Below, in pieces: positions 25,164 to 34,505 of a stretch of 64,000 nucleotides of DNA. Origin of the DNA: Mycobacterium dioxanotrophicus (GTDB lineage Bacteria > Actinomycetota > Actinomycetes > Mycobacteriales > Mycobacteriaceae); the NCBI RefSeq assembly GCF_002157835.1, contig NZ_CP020809.1, positions 6,386,001 through 6,450,000 on the forward strand, written 5' to 3'. Every line of letters begins with the position of its first letter. Positions within the stretch are counted from its first letter, which is position 1. The notes beneath the pieces are model-generated. The model was not told where the DNA came from and did not search any database. It saw only the letters and a program-made list of their open reading frames with translations. The translations under genes and the position numbers were made by a program.

Positions 25164-26210
25164 TCAAACCCCTGCCTGCTCCTGTTCGCGTTTGATCTCC
25201 AGGGCGATGTCGATGAGTTGGTCCTCCTGGCCGCCGATCAGCTTGCGCTGCCCGGCCCGGTGCAGCAGCTGGTGCGCAGGCACCCCGTAGCGCTCGGATT
25301 GGCGGATGGCGTGCTTGAGGAAGCTCGAATACACACCCGAGTAGCCCATGATCAACGCGTTGCGATCGAGCAGGCATTCGGCCGGCATCGCCGGTGCGAC
25401 AACCTCTTCGGCCGCGTCGGCGATGTCGAAGAAGTCGATACCGGTCTTCACCCCGATCTTGTCGAACACGCCGATGAGCGCCTCGACCGGCGCGTTGCCC
25501 GCCCCCGCGCCGAACCGGCGACACGACCCGTCGATCTGCTTGGCACCCGCGCGCACCGCCTCGATGGAGTTGGCGACACCCAGGCCGAGGTTCTCGTGGC
25601 CATGAAAACCAACTTGAGCGTCCACTCCTAATTCGGCGACGAGCGCCGCCACGCGGTCGGCGACCCCATCCAAGACCAGGGCACCGGCAGAATCCACGAC
25701 GTACACGCACTGGCATCCGGCGTCGGCCATGATGCGGGCCTGCTTGGCCAGCTTCTCCGGGCTGATCGTGTGGCTCATCATCAAGAAGCCCACGGTCTCC
25801 AGCCCCAGCTCACGGGCCAGCCCGAAGTGCTGGATCGACACGTCGGCCTCGGTGCAGTGCGTCGCGATGCGGCAGATCGACCCACCGTTGTTCTGCGCTT
25901 CCTTGATGTCTTCCTTGGTGCCCACACCCGGCAGCATCAGGAAGGCGATCTTGGCTTCCTTGGCCGTCTCGGCGGCCAGTTTGATCAGCTCCTGCTCCGG
26001 AGTCTTGGAGAACCCGTAGTTGAAGCTCGAGCCACCCAGCCCGTCACCGTGGGTGACCTCGATGACCGGCACACCCGCGGCGTCCAGGGCCGCGACGATG
26101 GCACCGACCTCGTCCTTGGTGAATTGGTGCCGCTTGTGATGCGACCCGTCACGCAACGACGTGTCGGTCATCCGGACGTCCCATACGGGGTTGAAGAAAA
26201 TGTCACTCAT
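25164..26210 (-). CDS. hsaF: 4-hydroxy-2-oxohexanoate/oxovalerate aldolase HsaF
   Basis: DRE-TIM-type metallo-aldolase of 348 residues that cleaves 4-hydroxy-2-oxohexanoate from steroid ring degradation into pyruvate and propanal. The N-terminal [17 protein letters not shown] carries the metal-binding and catalytic residues, and [15 protein letters not shown] contains the metal-ligand His pair. It matches Rv3534c. It overlaps hsaG by four bases, as expected for the channelling aldolase-dehydrogenase complex that passes the aldehyde directly to HsaG. Last gene of hsaE-hsaG-hsaF. Confidence 0.95.
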   Translation of the reverse strand: MSDIFFNPVWDVRMTDTSLRDGSHHKRHQFTKDEVGAIVAALDAAGVPVIEVTHGDGLGGSSFNYGFSKTPEQELIKLAAETAKEAKIAFLMLPGVGTKEDIKEAQNNGGSICRIATHCTEADVSIQHFGLARELGLETVGFLMMSHTISPEKLAKQARIMADAGCQCVYVVDSAGALVLDGVADRVAALVAELGVDAQVGFHGHENLGLGVANSIEAVRAGAKQIDGSCRRFGAGAGNAPVEALIGVFDKIGVKTGIDFFDIADAAEEVVAPAMPAECLLDRNALIMGYSGVYSSFLKHAIRQSERYGVPAHQLLHRAGQRKLIGGQEDQLIDIALEIKREQEQAGV

Positions 26211-27121
26211 CGGACTGCCTCCTTGACGCTGAGCGACTGCTTGGCGATCTCTTCGCCGACCTTGGTCGCCGCCGCGGTCATGATGTCCAGGTTTCCAGCG
26301 TAGGGCGGCAGGTAGTCGCCCGCACCCTCCACTTCCACGAAAACGGTGACAAGGTGGTTGCCACCGTTGACCACCGACGGCTCGTCGAACTGCGGCTCGT
26401 TGAGCAGCCGGTAGCCCGGCACATAGGTCTGCACGTCGGCCACCACGTCCTTGATCGACTGGGTGATGGCAGCGTGGTCGGCATCCTCCGGGATCGCACA
26501 GAAGATGGTGTCGCGCATGATCATCGGCGGCTCGGCAGGGTTGAGGATGATGATCGCCTTACCCTTTTGGGCCCCACCGATATCGCGCACACCCGCACTG
26601 GTGGTCTTGGTGAATTCGTCGATGTTCGCCCGGGTCCCCGGACCGGCCGAGGCCGATGACACCGATGCCACGATCTCGGCGTACGGCACCTCCGCGACAC
26701 GTGAAACCGCGTGCACCATAGGGATGGTGGCCTGGCCGCCGCAGGTGACCATGTTGACGTTGGGTGCGTCCAGATGTGCGCGCAGGTTCGCCGGCGGGAT
26801 CACGCCGGGGCCGACCGCGGCCGGGGTGAGGTCGACCGCCCGGATGCCGGCCTCGGCGTAGCGCGGTGCCGCATCGCGATGCACATAGGCACTGGTGGCC
26901 TCGAACACCATGTCGGGCTTCTCGTCTTGTGCCAGAAGCCAATCCACGCCCTCGTGGCTGGTTTCCAGACCCAGCTTGCGGGCCCGGGCCAGACCTTCGG
27001 ACTGCGGATCGATCCCGATCATCCAGCGCGGCTCAAGCCACTCCGAACGCAGCAGTTTGTACAGCAGATCGGTGCTGATGTTGCCCGACCCGACGATCGC
27101 AACTGACATCTTCTCAGCCAT
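26207..27121 (-). CDS. hsaG: Acylating propanal/acetaldehyde dehydrogenase HsaG
   Basis: CoA-acylating aldehyde dehydrogenase of 304 residues that converts the propanal released by HsaF to propionyl-CoA with NAD+. The Rossmann motif GSGNIST is at the N-terminus. The catalytic Cys is in [17 protein letters not shown]. It matches Rv3535c and forms a heterotetramer with HsaF. It begins 12 bases after hsaE and overlaps hsaF (ATGA). Expression from the KstR box at 27978 is inferred. Confidence 0.95.
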   Translation of the reverse strand: MAEKMSVAIVGSGNISTDLLYKLLRSEWLEPRWMIGIDPQSEGLARARKLGLETSHEGVDWLLAQDEKPDMVFEATSAYVHRDAAPRYAEAGIRAVDLTPAAVGPGVIPPANLRAHLDAPNVNMVTCGGQATIPMVHAVSRVAEVPYAEIVASVSSASAGPGTRANIDEFTKTTSAGVRDIGGAQKGKAIIILNPAEPPMIMRDTIFCAIPEDADHAAITQSIKDVVADVQTYVPGYRLLNEPQFDEPSVVNGGNHLVTVFVEVEGAGDYLPPYAGNLDIMTAAATKVGEEIAKQSLSVKEAVR

Positions 27122-27133
27122 TGTCGGCTCCCC

Positions 27134-27919
27134 TTATTCGAAACTCAGTCTTACTGAACCTAACCCGGCGAAGTCGGCGACGAAATCGCTGCCCGCTGGT
27201 GCATCTATCGCACGCGTGCACGAGCCAGGCAACACGATGTCTCCGGCCTTCAGGCGCACCCCGAAGCTCTCCACCTTGCGGGCCAACCAGGCCACCGCGG
27301 TCACCGGATTGCCCAGCACCGCATCACTACGACCTTCGGCGACGACCTCGCCGTGGTTGGTCAGCACCGCGTCGATGTTGCGGATATCCACATCCTTCGG
27401 CGACACCCGCGCCTCGCCGAGCACCCAACCCGCAGACGATGCGTTGTCGGCGATGGTGTCGCACAACTTGATCTGCCAGTTGGTGATCCGGGTGTCGATC
27501 AATTCGATGGCCGGCGCGAAGGCAGCGGTCGCGGCCAGCACGTCTTCCTCGGTGCAACCGGCCCCGGGCAGATCGTCGGCGAGGATGAATCCCACCTCGA
27601 CCTCGACCCTCGGATAGAGGTACTTCGACGACTTGACCGGCACGTTCTCGAAGACCTGCATCTCGTCGAGCAGATGCCCATAATCCGGCTCGTCGACGCC
27701 CATCATGTCCTGCATCGCCTTGCTCGACAGCCCGACCTTGTGGCCGATCACCCTTGCGCCCCCGGCCACCCGCGCCCGAATGTTGATCAGCTGGATCTCG
27801 TAGGCGTCCACCACATCGATGTCGCCGTACCGATCAGTCAGCGGGGTGGTCGGAACCTGGCTGCGCTCGGCCTGGGCCAGGTCTGCAGCCAGCTGATCAC
27901 GCACCTCGACGCTAAGCAT
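27134..27919 (-). CDS. hsaE: 2-hydroxy-hexa-2,4-dienoate hydratase HsaE
   Basis: Hydratase of the 2-keto-4-pentenoate hydratase family, 261 residues, that hydrates the dienoate produced when HsaD cleaves the opened steroid ring. The metal-binding Glu pair lies in RVEVEVGFILADDLPG. The segment GHKVGLSSKAMQDMMGVDEPDYG is typical. It matches Rv3536c. It is the first gene of the hsaE-hsaG-hsaF operon and is divergent from kstD, sharing the promoter region with its KstR box 58 bases upstream. Confidence 0.95.
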   Translation of the reverse strand: MLSVEVRDQLAADLAQAERSQVPTTPLTDRYGDIDVVDAYEIQLINIRARVAGGARVIGHKVGLSSKAMQDMMGVDEPDYGHLLDEMQVFENVPVKSSKYLYPRVEVEVGFILADDLPGAGCTEEDVLAATAAFAPAIELIDTRITNWQIKLCDTIADNASSAGWVLGEARVSPKDVDIRNIDAVLTNHGEVVAEGRSDAVLGNPVTAVAWLARKVESFGVRLKAGDIVLPGSCTRAIDAPAGSDFVADFAGLGSVRLSFE

Positions 27920-27977
27920 TGTGATGAAGTCCCCTCACTTGTTTGACCGGGACAGTTGTTGGATTGCCGGCCAATTC

Positions 27978-27991
27978 TATAACGTGTTCTA
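27978..27991. promoter_or_regulatory. KstR operator between hsaE and kstD
   Basis: TATAACGTGTTCTA fits the KstR consensus. It ends one base before the kstD ATG. TAACGT at 27980-27985, seven bases before that ATG, is a fitting -10 for a leaderless kstD mRNA, so the operator covers both the -10 and the transcription start. Confidence 0.92.
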
Positions 27992-27992
27992 C

Positions 27993-29699
27993 ATGACTGG
28001 ACAGGAGTACGACGTCGTCGTGGTCGGCAGCGGCGCTGCCGGCATGGTCGCCGCCCTCACAGCTGCCCACCAGGGCCTCTCGACAGTACTGGTAGAGAAG
28101 GCCCCGCACTATGGAGGTTCCACCGCACGGTCCGGCGGCGGGGTGTGGATCCCGAACAACGAGATTCTCAAGCGTGACGGGGTCAAAGACACCCGAGACG
28201 CCGCCCGAACGTATCTCCACACGATCGTCGGCGACGTGGTTCCCGCCGAGAAGATCGACACCTACCTGGACCGTGGTCCGGAGATGCTGTCGTTCGTCCT
28301 GAAGAACTCGCCGCTGAAGCTCTGCTGGGTGCCGGGTTACTCGGACTACTACCCGGAGACGCCAGGCGGTAAGCCCACCGGCCGTTCGGTGGAACCCAAG
28401 CCGTTCAACGCCAAGAAGCTCGGCCCCGACCTGGACGGCCTGGAGCCGCCCTACGGCAAGGTGCCGCTGAACATGGTCGTGATGCAGCAGGACTACGTGC
28501 GGCTCAACCAGCTCAAGCGTCATCCGCGCGGCGTGCTGCGCAGCCTCAAGGTCGGCATTCGGTCCATGTGGGCCAACGCCACCGGCAAGAACCTGGTCGG
28601 GATGGGGCGCGCCCTGATCGCACCACTGCGGATCGGCCTGCGCGACGCCGGTGTGCCGGTTCTGCTCAACACCGCGCTGACCGACCTCTACGTCGAGGAC
28701 GGCGCGGTCCGCGGTATCTATGTGCGCACGGCAGGTTCGCCGGAATCGGCTGAGCCGGAACTGATCCGCGCCCGTCGCGGCGTCATCCTCGGCAGCGGCG
28801 GGTTCGAGCACAACGAGCAGATGCGGGTGAAATACCAGCGCGCCCCGATCACCACCGAGTGGACCGTGGGCGCCGCGGCGAACACCGGCGACGGCATCAT
28901 CGCCGCCGAAAAGCTCGGCGCGGCATTGGAACTCATGGAGGACGCGTGGTGGGGGCCGACGGTGCCGCTCGTCGACGCCCCATGGTTCGCACTCTCGGAG
29001 CGCAACTCCCCCGGCTCGATCATCGTCAACATGGCCGGCAAGCGGTTCATGAACGAGTCCATGCCCTACGTCGAGGCCTGCCACCACATGTACGGCGGGC
29101 AGTACGGGCAGGGGCCGGGCCCCGGCGAGAACGTTCCCGCCTGGCTGGTCTTCGACCAGCAGTACCGCAACCGCTACATCTTCGCCGGACTGCAACCGGG
29201 ACAACGCATTCCGAAGCGGTGGCTGGACTCCGGCGTGGTGGTTTCGGCACCGACGCTGACCGAACTCGCGGAGAAGATGGGGCTGCCGGCCGACGCGTTC
29301 GCCGAGACCGTCGAGCGGTTCAACGGCTTCGCCCGTACCGGCGTCGACGCCGACTTCAAGCGCGGGGACAGCGCATACGACCGCTACTACGGCGATCCCA
29401 CCAACAAGCCGAATCCGAACCTGGGTGAGATCAAGCACGGTCCGTTCTACGCGGCCAAGATGGTGCCCGGCGACCTCGGCACCAAGGGCGGCGTCCGGAC
29501 GGACGTCAACGGCCGCGCCCTGCGCGACGACAACTCCGTCATCGAGGGCCTCTACGCCGCGGGTAACGTCAGCTCGCCGGTGATGGGGCACACCTATCCC
29601 GGCCCGGGCGGGACCATCGGTCCGGCCATGACGTTCGGATACCTGGCGGCGCTCCACCTCGCCTCGGCCGGAACGGCCACAACGAAAACAGGGGGCTGA
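27993..29699 (+). CDS. kstD: 3-ketosteroid delta1-dehydrogenase KstD
   Basis: FAD enzyme of 568 residues that introduces the 1,2 double bond in ring A of 3-ketosteroids; with KshA it triggers ring B opening. The FAD motif GSGAAG is at residues 12-17, followed by EKAPHYGGSTARSGGGVWIP, and the C-terminal GNVSSPVMGHTYPGPGG carries the substrate/FAD contacts. It matches Rv3537. I start at ATG 27993: the frame is open 24 codons upstream, but that region contains the operator, and the family N-terminus fits here. No Shine-Dalgarno is present, so a leaderless transcript is likely. The stop is followed after one base by chsH3. Confidence 0.95.
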   Translation: MTGQEYDVVVVGSGAAGMVAALTAAHQGLSTVLVEKAPHYGGSTARSGGGVWIPNNEILKRDGVKDTRDAARTYLHTIVGDVVPAEKIDTYLDRGPEMLSFVLKNSPLKLCWVPGYSDYYPETPGGKPTGRSVEPKPFNAKKLGPDLDGLEPPYGKVPLNMVVMQQDYVRLNQLKRHPRGVLRSLKVGIRSMWANATGKNLVGMGRALIAPLRIGLRDAGVPVLLNTALTDLYVEDGAVRGIYVRTAGSPESAEPELIRARRGVILGSGGFEHNEQMRVKYQRAPITTEWTVGAAANTGDGIIAAEKLGAALELMEDAWWGPTVPLVDAPWFALSERNSPGSIIVNMAGKRFMNESMPYVEACHHMYGGQYGQGPGPGENVPAWLVFDQQYRNRYIFAGLQPGQRIPKRWLDSGVVVSAPTLTELAEKMGLPADAFAETVERFNGFARTGVDADFKRGDSAYDRYYGDPTNKPNPNLGEIKHGPFYAAKMVPGDLGTKGGVRTDVNGRALRDDNSVIEGLYAAGNVSSPVMGHTYPGPGGTIGPAMTFGYLAALHLASAGTATTKTGG

Positions 29700-29700
29700 C

Positions 29701-30561
29701 ATGCCGATCGATGTTGACAAGGCGCTGGCAGCAGAACTGGCTCCCGTCGAATTCTCGTGGACCAGCAGCGATATCCAGCTGTACCACCTCGGCCTTGGGG
29801 CCGGTGCCGACCCTCTGGCCCAGCGTGAGCTGCGCTACCTGATCGATGACACGCCCCAGGTGCTGCCGACCTTCGGCAACGTCGCGGCCAGCTTCCACAT
29901 GACCGCACCGCCGACGGTGCAGTTCCCCGGCATCGACATCGAGCTGTCCAAAGTGCTGCACGCCAGCGAGGCGGTCAGCGTGCCGGGCCCGATCCCGCCC
30001 AGCGGGACCGCGAAGTCGGTTCAGCGGTTCACCGAGATCTGGGACAAGGGCAAGGCCGCGGTCATCGTCAGCGAGACCACGGTGACCGATCCGGCAGGCA
30101 CAGTGCTGTGGACCACCAAGCGGTCGATCTTCGCCCGCGGTGAAGGTGGCTTCGGCGGCGAACGCGGCCCGTCGACGTCAGTTGAAATCCCTGACCGCGC
30201 ACCCGATCTCGAAGTGTCACTGCCCACGCTGCCGCAGCAGGCTCTGCTGTACCGGCTGTGCGGGGACCGCAACCCGCTGCACTCGGATCCCGCGTTCGCC
30301 GCGGCCGCCGGATTCGACCGGCCGATCCTGCACGGCCTGTGCACCTACGGCATCGGCTGCAAGGCCATCGTCGACACCCTGCTCGACGGCGACGTGACAC
30401 AGGTGGCGAGCTACGGTGCCCGGTTCGCCGGCGTGGTGTTCCCCGGAGAAACGCTGCAGGCCAACGTCTGGAAGGAAGACGGCAGGTTCGTCGGCGTGCT
30501 GACCGCACCGGGCCGCGGCAACACCATCGTGCTCTCCGGCGTCGAGCTTGTCCCGGCCTAG
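29701..30561 (+). CDS. chsH3: MaoC-like steroid enoyl-CoA hydratase ChsH3 (Rv3538-like)
   Basis: A 286-residue double hot-dog enoyl-CoA hydratase matching Rv3538 (formerly hsd4B). The catalytic hydratase-2 motif is in GDRNPLHSDPAFAAAAGFD, with the Asp and His of the family, followed by ILHGLCTYG. It hydrates a sterol side-chain enoyl-CoA. It starts one base after the kstD stop, so it is cotranscribed from the KstR-controlled leaderless promoter. It is the last recognisable sterol gene in this window. Confidence 0.9.
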   Translation: MPIDVDKALAAELAPVEFSWTSSDIQLYHLGLGAGADPLAQRELRYLIDDTPQVLPTFGNVAASFHMTAPPTVQFPGIDIELSKVLHASEAVSVPGPIPPSGTAKSVQRFTEIWDKGKAAVIVSETTVTDPAGTVLWTTKRSIFARGEGGFGGERGPSTSVEIPDRAPDLEVSLPTLPQQALLYRLCGDRNPLHSDPAFAAAAGFDRPILHGLCTYGIGCKAIVDTLLDGDVTQVASYGARFAGVVFPGETLQANVWKEDGRFVGVLTAPGRGNTIVLSGVELVPA

Positions 30562-30732
30562 TTGAGGCCGGCAGCCGAGCCCGCTGAATTGCTTTGGCGG
30601 CCTAGCTTTTCCAGATACCGCCCATGCGCTCGGCAACGGTTGCGCACCATCTCGCCGCGCCCGCGCCCCCGCCGGTCGAGGATCTCGGAGGCCAACGCGG
30701 CCGATGTCACGACAGCTCGGTCTGAAATTCGC

Positions 30733-30738
30733 TATCGT
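30733..30738 (+). promoter_or_regulatory. Putative -10 of a leaderless small gene
   Basis: TATCGT (TAnnnT) ends six bases before ATG 30745, the spacing of mycobacterial leaderless promoters. No ribosome-binding site is present. Support is by pattern only. Confidence 0.4.
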
Positions 30739-30744
30739 TGTCAG

Positions 30745-30933
30745 ATGCGTCACAGTGATTGCCAATGTGGTCATCAGCATTCGGCGCATCAGCACTATCG
30801 ACGCGGCACGGATTGCGCGTTGTGTCAATGCCGCCGATATCGGCCCAACACCTTCCGCGGCAGGATGGGCGCATTGGCATCGCGCCTGGTACACGGGGGT
30901 CGCGAGGACCCGAATTCCTTGAATGGGCAATGA
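30745..30933 (+). CDS. Small Cys/His-rich putative metal-binding protein
   Basis: A 62-residue protein missed by length filters. Residues 6-28 hold CxC-GHxH-x3-H-x-H followed by CxxCxC and RRYRP, which looks like a compact zinc-binding knuckle. I recall similar short actinobacterial proteins with GHxxxxHxHYRRGTDCxxC patterns. The tail is basic and low in complexity. It lies alone between the sterol and polysaccharide regions and probably has a leaderless mRNA. Function unknown; nucleic-acid binding or metal storage are guesses. Confidence 0.55.
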   Translation: MRHSDCQCGHQHSAHQHYRRGTDCALCQCRRYRPNTFRGRMGALASRLVHGGREDPNSLNGQ

Positions 30934-31184
30934 TTTGCCGCTGTCGGCAGCGTCGCACCCGGCTCGAGCGATCAACACTGTCACCGCTCTCGTGCCGGCC
31001 GATCCCAGGCTCTGAACTCGAGGAGATCGGCGGCAACATATCGGAGCAGCCGTAGCCCTTCCCTCACAGGCGGCTGCGGTCCAGGTGGACTTCGTCGCCA
31101 ACTCAAAACTTCGCTAGCATGGCGAGCGAGAACAGCCAATGTCGCGCAGTCGCCACGCGTACGGACACCGGGGAGCCCGTCTTG

Positions 31185-32171
31185 ATGCCACGCCGCCGGC
31201 GCCTCGTATCGATTCCCCGAGCACTGGCCGCGCTCGTCGGTGTGGTTGCCCTCACCTTCTCCTCGTGCAGCGGGGTGGCTCAGTCCGAACCCACAGCATC
31301 CAGTTGGCCCAGCGGCGCTTACCTCGGCACCTACGGCAACCGGCCCGCGGCGGAGAAGTTCGCCGCGTATCGGGGTCAAAATCTCGCCATCGTGAGCGTC
31401 TTCCTCGAACGCTCGACGTGGGACGCGCTGCGCCATGACACCTGGGGTGTCGAGAGGTACGCCGGGTTTGCTGGTCGGCTGTCGATCGCAGTGCCGCTCA
31501 TCCCGACGAACGAGTCGACCACCCTGGGGGCGATCGCCAACGGAAGTCACGACGACGATTTCGTCCAGATAGCTCGCAACCTTGTCGCACACCAACGTGG
31601 CGACGCCGACATCCGGCTGGGCTGGGAATTCAACGGCGACTGGTACGGATGGTCAGCATGGGACCCGAAGGCCTTCATTGCCGCGTATCGGCGGGTTGCC
31701 AAGATCTTCCGCCAGGAGAGCCCAGCGTTCACCCTTGACTGGAACGGCAATGCGGTGCAGTCGGCATCAGGCCATGACCCGTTCACGGAGAGCTACCCGG
31801 GCGACGACGTCGTCGATGTCGTCGGCGTGGATGCCTACGATTGGGCCGACAATGGCATCACCGACAGTGAGTCGTTCGCGCGGTGGCGCGACCAGCCGCA
31901 CGGCATAGCCGCTTGGCTGTCGTTCGCCAGGGCCCACCACAAGCCTCTCGCGATCCCCGAATGGGGTGTCGTCGGTGGCACCGACGGGCAGGGCGACAAT
32001 CCGGCCTACGTCCAAGGGATGTACGAATTCTTCCGGCAGAACCACGCCGACATTGCGTACGAGGCCTACTTCAATCAGCAAGCCAGCCTGGCCAATTCGC
32101 TGATCGATCCGGTTCAGATGCCCGCATCCAGCGCCCTGTACGCCGAGCTGTGGCATCGCGCAGGCAGCTGA
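31185..32171 (+). CDS. GH26-like glycoside hydrolase lipoprotein
   Basis: Exported 328-residue lipoprotein with lipobox Cys28 (LTFSSC) and a GH26/clan-A-like TIM barrel. The acid/base Glu148 is in RLGWEFNGDWYGW and the nucleophile Glu259 in LAIPEWGV, both typical of beta-mannanase-type GH26 enzymes. I start at ATG 31185 behind GGGGAG at 31171-31176, since the frame extends 22 codons further without a ribosome-binding site. It lies at the left border of the polysaccharide locus. A role in trimming or releasing the polymer made by the locus is inferred. GH26 also includes beta-1,3-xylanases and lichenases. Confidence 0.8.
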   Translation: MPRRRRLVSIPRALAALVGVVALTFSSCSGVAQSEPTASSWPSGAYLGTYGNRPAAEKFAAYRGQNLAIVSVFLERSTWDALRHDTWGVERYAGFAGRLSIAVPLIPTNESTTLGAIANGSHDDDFVQIARNLVAHQRGDADIRLGWEFNGDWYGWSAWDPKAFIAAYRRVAKIFRQESPAFTLDWNGNAVQSASGHDPFTESYPGDDVVDVVGVDAYDWADNGITDSESFARWRDQPHGIAAWLSFARAHHKPLAIPEWGVVGGTDGQGDNPAYVQGMYEFFRQNHADIAYEAYFNQQASLANSLIDPVQMPASSALYAELWHRAGS

Positions 32172-32180
32172 CCCCCGGCG

Positions 32181-33449
32181 TCAACGCGGGCATTGCGTAG
32201 CCAGCGGTAGAAACCGCATCGGATCAGCCAGGTAGCGCACCGCGCGGTCGATGGTGTGGCTTTCAACGGCGTTGTCGTTGAACGAGATCGAGATGTTTCG
32301 GGTGTCGCCGATCCGATTGTTCAGAACAGTGACGGCGTGCGGACCCGCGGTGTCGAGCAGAGCGGTGAGGGATCGATCACCGCCCATTCGCCACGGTACG
32401 TCGTCGATCATTCGTACGGTGCCCAAGTCGGAGTACATGACGTGAGCGGGCGCTCCGGGCTGATAGGTACTCGCAGGCCCCGGATCGCGCCCGAACGGCA
32501 GCATGGCCCGTGCCGACACCACAGCCATCCCCGCCAGCGGCACCGCCGCCATGACGAGGTCACGTACCCGCGTGCTGACCGCGGACAGGGGGTCATCAGA
32601 CGCAAACGGAACTTCGAGACCGATGATGAAGTTGCCGTTGGCCCGTTGCCGCCGGGACAGGTAGCGCCGACAGTCGAAAGCTGTCATGACGCGGTCGGTC
32701 ATCGACAACCCGGCCACCTGCAACGCTTGCCGAACGATGTACAACCACACTGCGGCACTTCCCGGCGTGCCGGCCTGCGCGCGACGCCAGTCGTGCACCG
32801 CGGCCTCCGCATCGGCGTCGATGTGCGCGATCCGGACCGCAAATGAAGGGGACCACGGCATCGGATCGCCCGCGCCACCGCTGTCAGCGGGACGTTGAAA
32901 CCTCTGTTCGGCTGCGTACCGCACCGCAGGCCGGGCCCACTGCGGATTCGCACCGAACGTGCGGATCACCGACCGCAGCAATGCCAGGGGCGTGTCGTTG
33001 TCGGTGGTCCACCGTGACGTCCGACCGCCGGAATGGTCGAACAACGCACCGATCAGTTCGAGCGCGAAACGTGCGTCACCGAGACCATGGTCGACGTCGA
33101 GTGCGATATGCCGTTCTGAAGCATGGATTTCCAGTGCCGCCCGCGCTCCCGGCCGTCGACGAATGTGCTGCAACACTGCCGCCCGGCCACCCTCTACCAC
33201 CGACCGCGGCAATTCGCGCACCGCCACCAGTTCCGAAGGGGCGTATCGCCAAAGCCGCGTCGCCGGACGCGGATCCAACGCCACCCTGGTGTGGGGTCCC
33301 GCCATGGCGATCCTGGCCAATGCCTCGTCGAGCACCGACGTGTGCGGAACATCCAGTTCGCCGAACAACGCAACGAATCGTGCGCCGGCAAGCATCCGAT
33401 CGGTACCGCTGGCCCATTGCCGCGACTGGGTCCGGCCTTTCGCGATCAT
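32181..33449 (-). CDS. Condensation-domain-like acyltransferase (PapA/WES-type)
   Basis: A 422-residue protein that resembles the CoA-dependent acyltransferase/condensation superfamily used by mycobacteria to esterify lipids (PapA proteins). The catalytic motif HxxxDG appears as ALDVDHGLGDA (around residues 116-126), with the His and a downstream Asp one residue displaced. A later NNRIGDTRNISISFNDN segment fits the second half of the fold. It may acylate a sugar of the polymer or a lipid. No Shine-Dalgarno is seen at ATG 33449; a start at Met19 is possible. Convergent with the GH26 gene. Confidence 0.65.
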   Translation of the reverse strand: MIAKGRTQSRQWASGTDRMLAGARFVALFGELDVPHTSVLDEALARIAMAGPHTRVALDPRPATRLWRYAPSELVAVRELPRSVVEGGRAAVLQHIRRRPGARAALEIHASERHIALDVDHGLGDARFALELIGALFDHSGGRTSRWTTDNDTPLALLRSVIRTFGANPQWARPAVRYAAEQRFQRPADSGGAGDPMPWSPSFAVRIAHIDADAEAAVHDWRRAQAGTPGSAAVWLYIVRQALQVAGLSMTDRVMTAFDCRRYLSRRQRANGNFIIGLEVPFASDDPLSAVSTRVRDLVMAAVPLAGMAVVSARAMLPFGRDPGPASTYQPGAPAHVMYSDLGTVRMIDDVPWRMGGDRSLTALLDTAGPHAVTVLNNRIGDTRNISISFNDNAVESHTIDRAVRYLADPMRFLPLATQCPR

Positions 33450-33692
33450 CTGCGCATCAGTCCCACCTGCACAGCGCGAGCCCCGAACAGCACCCCGTCC
33501 ACATTGTCTTCGGTCACCCTCAGAATCAACTCCGTCGCCCGGCTATCCACTCACTTGTTTGCTGACCTCGGTTCCTGTTGGTCGACAGGATATCGACTCC
33601 ACTGGACAGACACGCCGCGAGAGGTGCGACGATGTGGGGTAGCGTCCAACGGTGCGGCGCTCGGAGGCTCGCAGAGATCGATTTCGCGTTCT

Positions 33693-34505
33693 ATGGCGCA
33701 GGCAAACGAAGGGTGGACGACCACTGTGACGTGCCCGAATGGTCACGACAACCCGGTAAACACGCTGTTCTGCAGAGAATGCGCAACTCAGATCGTGGCG
33801 AAGACCGTCTGCATCCACGGTCACCTCAACGAAGACGACAACCGGTTCTGCAGCCAGTGCTCGGCTCCGGTCGCCGCTCCCATCTCGACGCCGTCGCGGA
33901 CCGGGCGTTGGAACGTCGATCCCACAGCGCGCCACCAATATCGCTACTGGGACGGCGAAACCTGGACCGAACATGTCGTCGACAACGGAAGCTTCGAGAG
34001 CGATGCCGTGCCTGCCCCGGAGCCGCGACCGCGAACCCGGGCAGAAGTCTGGCTGCCGCGAGCGGCCGCGATTGGCATGACCGTCGTGAGCGCATTGCTC
34101 GTTATCGCCGCGTTCAGCACGCTGCAGTCCATCCGGAAGTCCGAACCGACGCCGGCCACGACGGCCGAGCCGATCCTCGCGCCCCAGACCCCGGCACCGG
34201 CGTCCCAGGCCCAACAGCCCCCACGCCAGCCCGGACAGGTCGCCGTCATCGGAGCCTCGTGTCTCCCTGCCAGCCGTACAGCTGTCACCGGCGACAAATC
34301 GGTCGCGTATTGCGAGCATGTGCAAGGCACGGAGTTCTTCGTATGGTCACTGGTGCGGGGCGAGATCACCTACCCGACCAGCGCGGACCCGAGCCAGTTG
34401 ACGGATCCTCCGGTCGCGGTGTGCATGGAACAAACGGGTCGGTCACCGCAGGATTGCGTCGAATACCTCCAGCGGCCAAGCGATCCTGGCGATGGCGGCC
34501 GTTAG
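33693..34505 (+). CDS. Zinc-ribbon/DUF2510 membrane protein
   Basis: A 270-residue protein with two N-terminal zinc ribbons (CPNGHDNPVNTLFCREC and CIHGHLNEDDNRFCSQC), a DUF2510 motif (GRWNVDPTARHQYRYWDG), one membrane helix near residues 125-145 and an outer Pro/Ala-rich linker followed by a small domain with paired Cys. Zinc-ribbon plus DUF2510 plus one helix is common in mycobacterial cell-envelope proteins of unknown function. The start is ATG 33693; no strong ribosome-binding site. Its end overlaps the lipase gene by 14 bases, so the two are coupled. Confidence 0.75.
   Translation: MAQANEGWTTTVTCPNGHDNPVNTLFCRECATQIVAKTVCIHGHLNEDDNRFCSQCSAPVAAPISTPSRTGRWNVDPTARHQYRYWDGETWTEHVVDNGSFESDAVPAPEPRPRTRAEVWLPRAAAIGMTVVSALLVIAAFSTLQSIRKSEPTPATTAEPILAPQTPAPASQAQQPPRQPGQVAVIGASCLPASRTAVTGDKSVAYCEHVQGTEFFVWSLVRGEITYPTSADPSQLTDPPVAVCMEQTGRSPQDCVEYLQRPSDPGDGGR

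Noticed and set aside
27921..27992. 24-codon N-terminal extension of KstD
   Set aside because: It would place the KstR operator inside the coding region, and the family N-terminus fits ATG 27993.
27912..29720. Long open frame (about 600 codons) on the minus strand opposite kstD
   Set aside because: Mirror-frame artefact of high GC; the plus strand carries the full KstD family sequence and the minus frame shows no family motifs.
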